Below are positions 60,010 through 64,000 of a stretch of 64,000 nt of DNA, piece by piece. The DNA is from Ectobacillus sp042610425 (GTDB lineage Bacteria; Bacillota; Bacilli; Bacillales; Bacillaceae_G), in NCBI RefSeq assembly GCF_042610425.1, contig NZ_JBGJZM010000001.1, positions 1,302,001-1,366,000 of the forward strand, written 5' to 3'. Both the position numbers and the translations under genes were made by a program. The notes beneath the pieces are model-generated. The model made no database searches, was not told the origin of the DNA, and saw only the letters and a program-made list of their open reading frames with translations. Positions within the stretch are counted from its first letter, which is position 1, and each line of letters begins with the position of its first letter.

Positions 60010-61899
60010 TTATTTTAGACCTTCTACGATTTCCGATAGCTCTTCCCATCTTTCCATCGCTGTCTCTAATTTTTCCTCTGTTTCCTGCTGCTCATCCGTC
60101 AACCTCTGCGCCTTTTCAAAATCGGAACCGACCGATTCTAGCTGTGCAGTAATTTCTTCTAGTTTCTCTTCAAGAGATGCAATCGTATCTTCAATAGTTT
60201 CCCACTCCCGCTGCTCATGATACGAGAGCTTGCGCTTTCTTTGCTTTGGCTGCTCTATTGCCACTTTCTTTTCCTTTATTTCTTCCTTAGCCAATCCTTG
60301 TTTTTCCTTCTTCTTTTCTAAATAATCCGTGTAGCTTCCAAAATAGAGGTCAATCTTTCCGTTTCCTTCAAACACGAATAATTGATCGACTACCTTATCA
60401 AGAAAATAGCGGTCATGCGATACCGTAACGACGACACCCGGAAATTCGTCTAAATAATCTTCTAATACGGTCAACGTTTGCGTATCTAAATCATTCGTTG
60501 GTTCATCAAGTAAGAGGACATTCGGCTCTCCCATCAACAGACGAAGTAAATACAATCTCCGCTTTTCTCCGCCTGAAAGCTTGCCAAGCGGCGTACCGTG
60601 AGAGCTAGGAATAAATAAAAATCTCTCTAGCATTTGCGAAGCACTTAGAACTTTCCCGTCCGTCGTATGAATGACTTCCGCTACTTCTTTAATGTAATCC
60701 AGCATCCGCATCTTTTCATCCATATGCTCATTTTCTTGCGTATAGTAGGCAATCTTTACGGTTTGACCAATTTCCACTTCTCCACTATCAGGCTCAAGCT
60801 TCCGTGCAAATAGGTTCAAAAGCGTCGATTTCCCGCTCCCATTTCGGCCAATAATCCCAATGCGATCGCCTGGCTTTATAATAGTGCTAAAATGATCCAG
60901 TACAAGCTTGTCATCAAACATCTTCGTTGCTTCCTTTAGTTCAATGACTTTCTTGCCAAGGCGACTACCGCTAATGGAAATATCAACTTGCTCCTTCATA
61001 TTCGGGCGGTCCCGTTTTTCAAGCTCTTCAAAGCGCTGAATCCGGGCCTTTTGCTTCGTCGAACGAGCCTGTGCCCCGCGCCGAATCCAAGCAAGCTCTC
61101 TGCGAAATAGGTTTTGATTCTTCTGCTCTCTCGCTGCATCCGTTTCCTCGCGAATCGCCTTCGCTTCTAAGAACGCAGCATAATTTCCTTCATAACTATA
61201 TAAATTACCATTATCTAGTTCAAACATACGATTCGTAACGCGATCAAGAAAATACCGATCATGCGTAACAAGAAGCAACGCGCCTGTATACCGGGACAAA
61301 TATTCCTCTAACCATTCTACTGTTTCATGGTCAAGATGATTCGTTGGTTCATCTAAAATAAGCAAATCCGGTGTTTGAATAAGTGCCTGTGCCATCGCAA
61401 CGCGCTTCTTTTGTCCCCCGGATAACGTTCCTACCTTTACGGTAAAATCGTGAATGCCTAGCTTCGTAAGTAGCGCCTTCGCACTCGCATTCGCTTCCCA
61501 CGCATTCATCGCATCCATTCGCTGTTGCACGTCAAACAGTGCTTGCTGCGCAAGTTCGCTTGTTGGCTCTTTCTCTAGATTAAGAAGGGACGTTTCATAT
61601 TCGCGAAGCAACCGGATTAGCGGCGTCTCACCGTAAAACACCTGCTCTAAAACAGTCAAATCTCGGTTGAAATCAGGCTGCTGCGCCAAATAGCTAATCG
61701 TATAATCACGAGTATGACTAATGTTTCCTTCATCTGCTTGCTCGGTGCCGGCAATAATTTTCAGCAAGGTTGATTTTCCCGTACCGTTCACCCCGATTAC
61801 ACCTACCCGTTGTCCCTCTGCAATGCTAAACGTAACATCATGAAATAAAGGCTTCACGCCATATGACTTTGCTAGTTGTTCAACTTGTAACATTTTCAT
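60010..61899 (-). CDS. ABC-F family ATPase (Uup/YfmR type)
   Basis: This 629-aa protein has two ABC domains and no membrane part. The first has VIGVNGTGKSTLLKIIAGTE, LSGGQKKRVAMAQALI and LLILDEPTNHLDHETVEWLE; the second IIGRNGSGKSTLLNLFARKL, LSGGEKRRLYLLRLLMGEP and LLLDEPTNDLDTQTL. The Arg-rich interdomain linker (about 240-310) and the C-terminal coiled coil (about 545-629) are like Uup/YfmR, which act on ribosomes or branched DNA. The ATG overlaps the ypgQ stop by ATGA. Confidence 0.93.
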   Translation of the reverse strand: MKMLQVEQLAKSYGVKPLFHDVTFSIAEGQRVGVIGVNGTGKSTLLKIIAGTEQADEGNISHTRDYTISYLAQQPDFNRDLTVLEQVFYGETPLIRLLREYETSLLNLEKEPTSELAQQALFDVQQRMDAMNAWEANASAKALLTKLGIHDFTVKVGTLSGGQKKRVAMAQALIQTPDLLILDEPTNHLDHETVEWLEEYLSRYTGALLLVTHDRYFLDRVTNRMFELDNGNLYSYEGNYAAFLEAKAIREETDAAREQKNQNLFRRELAWIRRGAQARSTKQKARIQRFEELEKRDRPNMKEQVDISISGSRLGKKVIELKEATKMFDDKLVLDHFSTIIKPGDRIGIIGRNGSGKSTLLNLFARKLEPDSGEVEIGQTVKIAYYTQENEHMDEKMRMLDYIKEVAEVIHTTDGKVLSASQMLERFLFIPSSHGTPLGKLSGGEKRRLYLLRLLMGEPNVLLLDEPTNDLDTQTLTVLEDYLDEFPGVVVTVSHDRYFLDKVVDQLFVFEGNGKIDLYFGSYTDYLEKKKEKQGLAKEEIKEKKVAIEQPKQRKRKLSYHEQREWETIEDTIASLEEKLEEITAQLESVGSDFEKAQRLTDEQQETEEKLETAMERWEELSEIVEGLK

Positions 61900-62534
61900 C
61901 GTTCTACATTCCACTCTTTCATAAATTGTTCGGCAAACTGCTTCATATACGCATGTCGCTCATTTGCAAGCTCCCGTGCTGCTTCCGTATTCATTAAGTC
62001 TTTTAGCTTAAATAATTTTTCATAAAAATGGTTTAGTGACGTGCTATTTCCACTGCGATACTCCTCCTTCGTCATATGCAGGCGCGGTGGAACCTCTGGA
62101 TCGTACATGAGTCTTCCCTTTGAACCACCGTACGCAAAGGTGCGCGCAATTCCAATCGCACCGAGCGCATCGATACGGTCAGCATCCTGTACAATTTTCC
62201 CTTCGATTGTATCAAGTTGACCACCATGACCGCCTTTAAAGGACATATTTTGAATAATCGATAGAATATGTATGCGGTCCTCTTCGCCGACCCGCGGATA
62301 TAAAAAATCATTCACGCGGCGAAGACCTATTTCTTCACTTTCATTCAGCTTCTCATCTGCGACATCGTGAAGAAGAGCGGCCATCTCAATAATAAAAAGA
62401 TTGCCTCCTTCCTTCTCGCAAAGAAGCCTTGCTACTTTATGTACACGCGAAATATGGTACCAATCATGACCACTCGCATCACCTTCTAAACAATCCTTAA
62501 CAAATTGAATCGTTTCTTCTATTAATTGTTCCAT
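61896..62534 (-). CDS. ypgQ: HD-domain phosphohydrolase YpgQ
   Basis: The 212-aa helical protein has the HD motif pieces GHDWYHISRVHKVARLL (H near residue 24), ALLHDVADEKL (HD) and VQDADRIDALGAIGIARTFA (Asp). This is the YpgQ/YedJ family; B. subtilis YpgQ hydrolyses (d)NTPs to NMP and PPi. It overlaps the ABC-F gene by 4 nt. The gene lies near ypgR and yphP, as in B. subtilis, though interrupted by about five genes here. Confidence 0.9.
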   Translation of the reverse strand: MEQLIEETIQFVKDCLEGDASGHDWYHISRVHKVARLLCEKEGGNLFIIEMAALLHDVADEKLNESEEIGLRRVNDFLYPRVGEEDRIHILSIIQNMSFKGGHGGQLDTIEGKIVQDADRIDALGAIGIARTFAYGGSKGRLMYDPEVPPRLHMTKEEYRSGNSTSLNHFYEKLFKLKDLMNTEAARELANERHAYMKQFAEQFMKEWNVER

Positions 62535-62637
62535 ACTATCACCTACTTATCATCTATACTACCATGAACGAAACGGGAGTCACACCTTTTCTCGTCCGCC
62601 CATACTATGAAGTATTTCATATGAAGGAGGAAAACAC

Positions 62638-62997
62638 ATGCAACAACAACCAATGTATCCGGTAGATCCTCGTTTTGCGCAGCAATACCCACAACAGCCA
62701 TATCAAGGTCAACCTTATCCGCCGCAGCAATATCCCGGCTATCAAGGTCAAATGCCAGTAGAACCACCGCATCAGCTAGCGCAGCAAGCAGTCGGAACGC
62801 AGTACCAATCATGGAAAGCACCTGTTATGCAAGCCATTCGCCCCTGGGTCCAATACGGACTAAACGAAGCACAAAAAACATCTGTCCCCCACGCGATGAC
62901 AGAAGTCGCAGCAATTGCTTACTTACTTGGAAAAGGGATTGATCCTCAAACCGCACATTATATTGTAGAGTCTTGGGAGAAAGGGGAAGGGTTTTAA
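62638..62997 (+). CDS. Pro/Gln/Tyr-rich hypothetical protein
   Basis: The 119-aa protein is divided into a Pro/Gln/Tyr tail (QYPQQPYQGQPYPPQQYPGY, residues 16-35, repeated PxQ-Y units to about 45) and a C-terminal helical module (QAIRPWVQYGLNEAQKTSVP... DPQTAHYIVESWEKGEGF). GAAGGAGG lies before the ATG. No family is recognised; such low-complexity tails occur in spore-coat and surface proteins. It is divergent from ypgQ. Confidence 0.65.
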   Translation: MQQQPMYPVDPRFAQQYPQQPYQGQPYPPQQYPGYQGQMPVEPPHQLAQQAVGTQYQSWKAPVMQAIRPWVQYGLNEAQKTSVPHAMTEVAAIAYLLGKGIDPQTAHYIVESWEKGEGF

Positions 62998-63029
62998 AAG
63001 GAATTAATTTTGGGATTTGTAAGAGGAGG

Positions 63030-63064
63030 CAGTCAACCCAGATTAGATGGGATGGCTGTTTTTT
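63030..63064 (+). terminator. terminator of the Pro-rich gene
   Basis: CAGtCaaCCCA pairs with TGGGatgGCTG with two mismatches, followed by TTTTTTTG. Confidence 0.75.
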
Positions 63065-63218
63065 TGTGGGTGTAGACAGGAACCTTTCATTAAAATTTCA
63101 AGGTACAAAATAAAGATTAGAATGATAATATTATAAAACTATCGTTTTTAGTACTCATTTGGAAACTACATCTTTGAATAGAGAGTAGATCGGTGATGGT
63201 GATTAGATGAAGAAATAG

Positions 63219-63263
63219 GAAAATAGCAGGCTGTCAAGGTGTTCTCGACAGCCTGCTATTTTG
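63219..63263 (-). terminator. terminator of the 93-aa hypothetical gene
   Basis: A perfect 16-bp stem AAATAGCAGGCTGTC / GACAGCCTGCTATTT (63221-63235 with 63246-63260) with a 10-nt loop; minus-strand continuation TTTCCTATTTC. Confidence 0.8.
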
Positions 63264-63289
63264 CGAAGAGCTCGAATTGTATAATTTTA

Positions 63290-63571
63290 TTAACTTACAA
63301 GTTCTTGATCCAATCGGATTCCTGTAGATAATACTTCTTCTATATATTGAAGCACCTCATGGCCTTCTACATCGTAAAATAACGAATAATAACAAATATA
63401 ATCAGTTTTAAGCATATTTTCTTTTATATCTTTTTGATCAATAGAATCAAGAATATGTAACTGGATTTGATTATTCTCATACTCCCCAGCAGCCAAGAAA
63501 CACTCATCTTTATATGTAAACACAATATTATAATAGCCATCATACTGATTCGTTTGTATAATTTTAAACAT
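63290..63571 (-). CDS. hypothetical protein
   Basis: The 93-aa product MFKIIQTNQYDGYYNIVFTY... EVLQYIEEVLSTGIRLDQEL is acidic and predicted alternating beta and alpha, without signal or membrane segment. TTAGGGGGATTATT precedes the ATG. It has its own terminator. No family is recognised. Confidence 0.6.
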   Translation of the reverse strand: MFKIIQTNQYDGYYNIVFTYKDECFLAAGEYENNQIQLHILDSIDQKDIKENMLKTDYICYYSLFYDVEGHEVLQYIEEVLSTGIRLDQELVS

Positions 63572-63946
63572 AATAATCCCCCTAATATTGTTATTTCACC
63601 AACTATCAAGCTGATATATATCATTCTAAACAATAATAGTTAAAAATTTTGTCGATTCTACTCCTGAACGGAAAATTTTTTTCTGTTCTATTAAAAAATA
63701 AAAAGGACCTCATCTACACTTTTCTTACTTAACAATTACTATTTTTATTAAGAAGAATATAAAATGCATTATTTAAATCCACCAAGCGATACAGACCTCG
63801 AAAGTAGGCGCATTATATCATAAAACAATCTGATTAATAATGAGAAATCATATTCCAAGCAATTAACTACCTGACATCGTAACAGTAATAATCATCCAAT
63901 AAATACGGATTATGAGATAAAATGCCTTATTGACCCTACTAAAATA
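63572..63946. other. intergenic region with nothing recognisable
   Basis: About 375 nt of AT-rich DNA with no convincing frame, RNA gene or operator. It ends at a large hairpin. Confidence 0.6.
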
Positions 63947-63983
63947 GGAAAAACCCTATGCATGATTCGCATAGGGTTTTTCC
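63947..63983. terminator. large terminator near the right edge
   Basis: A perfect 15-bp stem, GGAAAAACCCTATGC (63947-63961) with its complement (63969-63983). It belongs to a gene outside the window or to a lost one. Confidence 0.7.
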
Positions 63984-64000
63984 CCATTCTATTTATTATT

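Noticed and set aside
63900..63946. A channel-like reading on the minus strand (IYWMIITVTMSG)
   Set aside because: It is only about 20 codons long, has no start or ribosome binding site, and the resemblance to a potassium-channel filter is too short to trust.
1..64000. tRNA, rRNA, CRISPR arrays
   Set aside because: No cloverleaf with conserved T-loop, no 16S/23S sequence and no regularly spaced repeats were seen by eye; a tRNAscan or CRISPR finder run would settle this.

Overview
The window looks like chromosome of a low-GC, spore-forming Firmicute, most likely the Bacillus cereus group or a close relative. Evidence is the AT-rich intergenic DNA, strong AGGAGG ribosome binding sites with many TTG/GTG starts, sporulation and cell-fate genes (racA, asnO, a HisK_N-type histidine kinase, a YjcZ-type micropeptide), and many families first named in B. 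subtilis (yng, ydjO, yozD/yodN/yozE, ypjP, yphP, ypgR, ypgQ). No rRNA, tRNA, CRISPR array, insertion sequence or prophage block was seen. Most genes lie on the minus strand.

Layout. 1-8.0 kb: end of a bile acid:Na+ symporter family gene, a type I signal peptidase, uppP, and a six-gene leucine/isovalerate catabolic operon (yngJ-yngH-yngHB-yngG-yngF-yngE). 8.0-9.8 kb: an HU gene, a cold-inducible ydjO homologue behind a leader of about 320 nt, and an unlisted 35-aa membrane peptide. 9.9-14.4 kb: sbcDC and a DUF2584 gene. 14.4-21 kb: small housekeeping and hypothetical genes, including a protein kinase coupled to a tiny Ser/Arg/His repeat protein, and the yozD/yodN/yozE set. 21-25 kb: a second YidC-type insertase, an adenine deaminase gene under a purine riboswitch of the guanine-binding sequence class, and a DUF4397 protein. 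25-27 kb: a histidine kinase divergent from racA. 27.1-31.9 kb: a McrBC-like AAA ATPase/nuclease pair, a probable defence or DNA-processing system. 32-43 kb: YdcF, a CtsR-controlled Hsp20, asnO, a second Hsp20, SCO, an XRE regulator, a metallo-hydrolase, DegV, iadA, hemolysin III and plsC. 43-47 kb: azoR with promoter and operator, a 3D-domain wall protein, and convergent dfrA and thyA sharing one palindrome, then ypjP. 47.4-52.9 kb: a compact seven-gene type IV secretion-like operon without a visible relaxase or coupling protein. 53-64 kb: NUDIX, PPK2, methyltransferase, bacilliredoxin, CvfC/YpgR, SSB, a nitroreductase remnant, an ABC ATPase, BI-1, an ABC-F protein, YpgQ and two unknown small proteins.

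Functional reading. Most of the window is ordinary chromosome. Three parts stand out as possibly undescribed systems: the domesticated-looking T4SS operon, the McrB/DUF2357 nuclease pair with a small helical protein upstream, and the Ser-repeat peptide translationally coupled to a protein kinase. Regulatory features that can be read directly include a riboswitch, a CtsR box over a promoter, an MhqR-like operator at azoR, the ydjO leader, and a 20-bp intergenic motif present three times, two copies of which flank ppk2.
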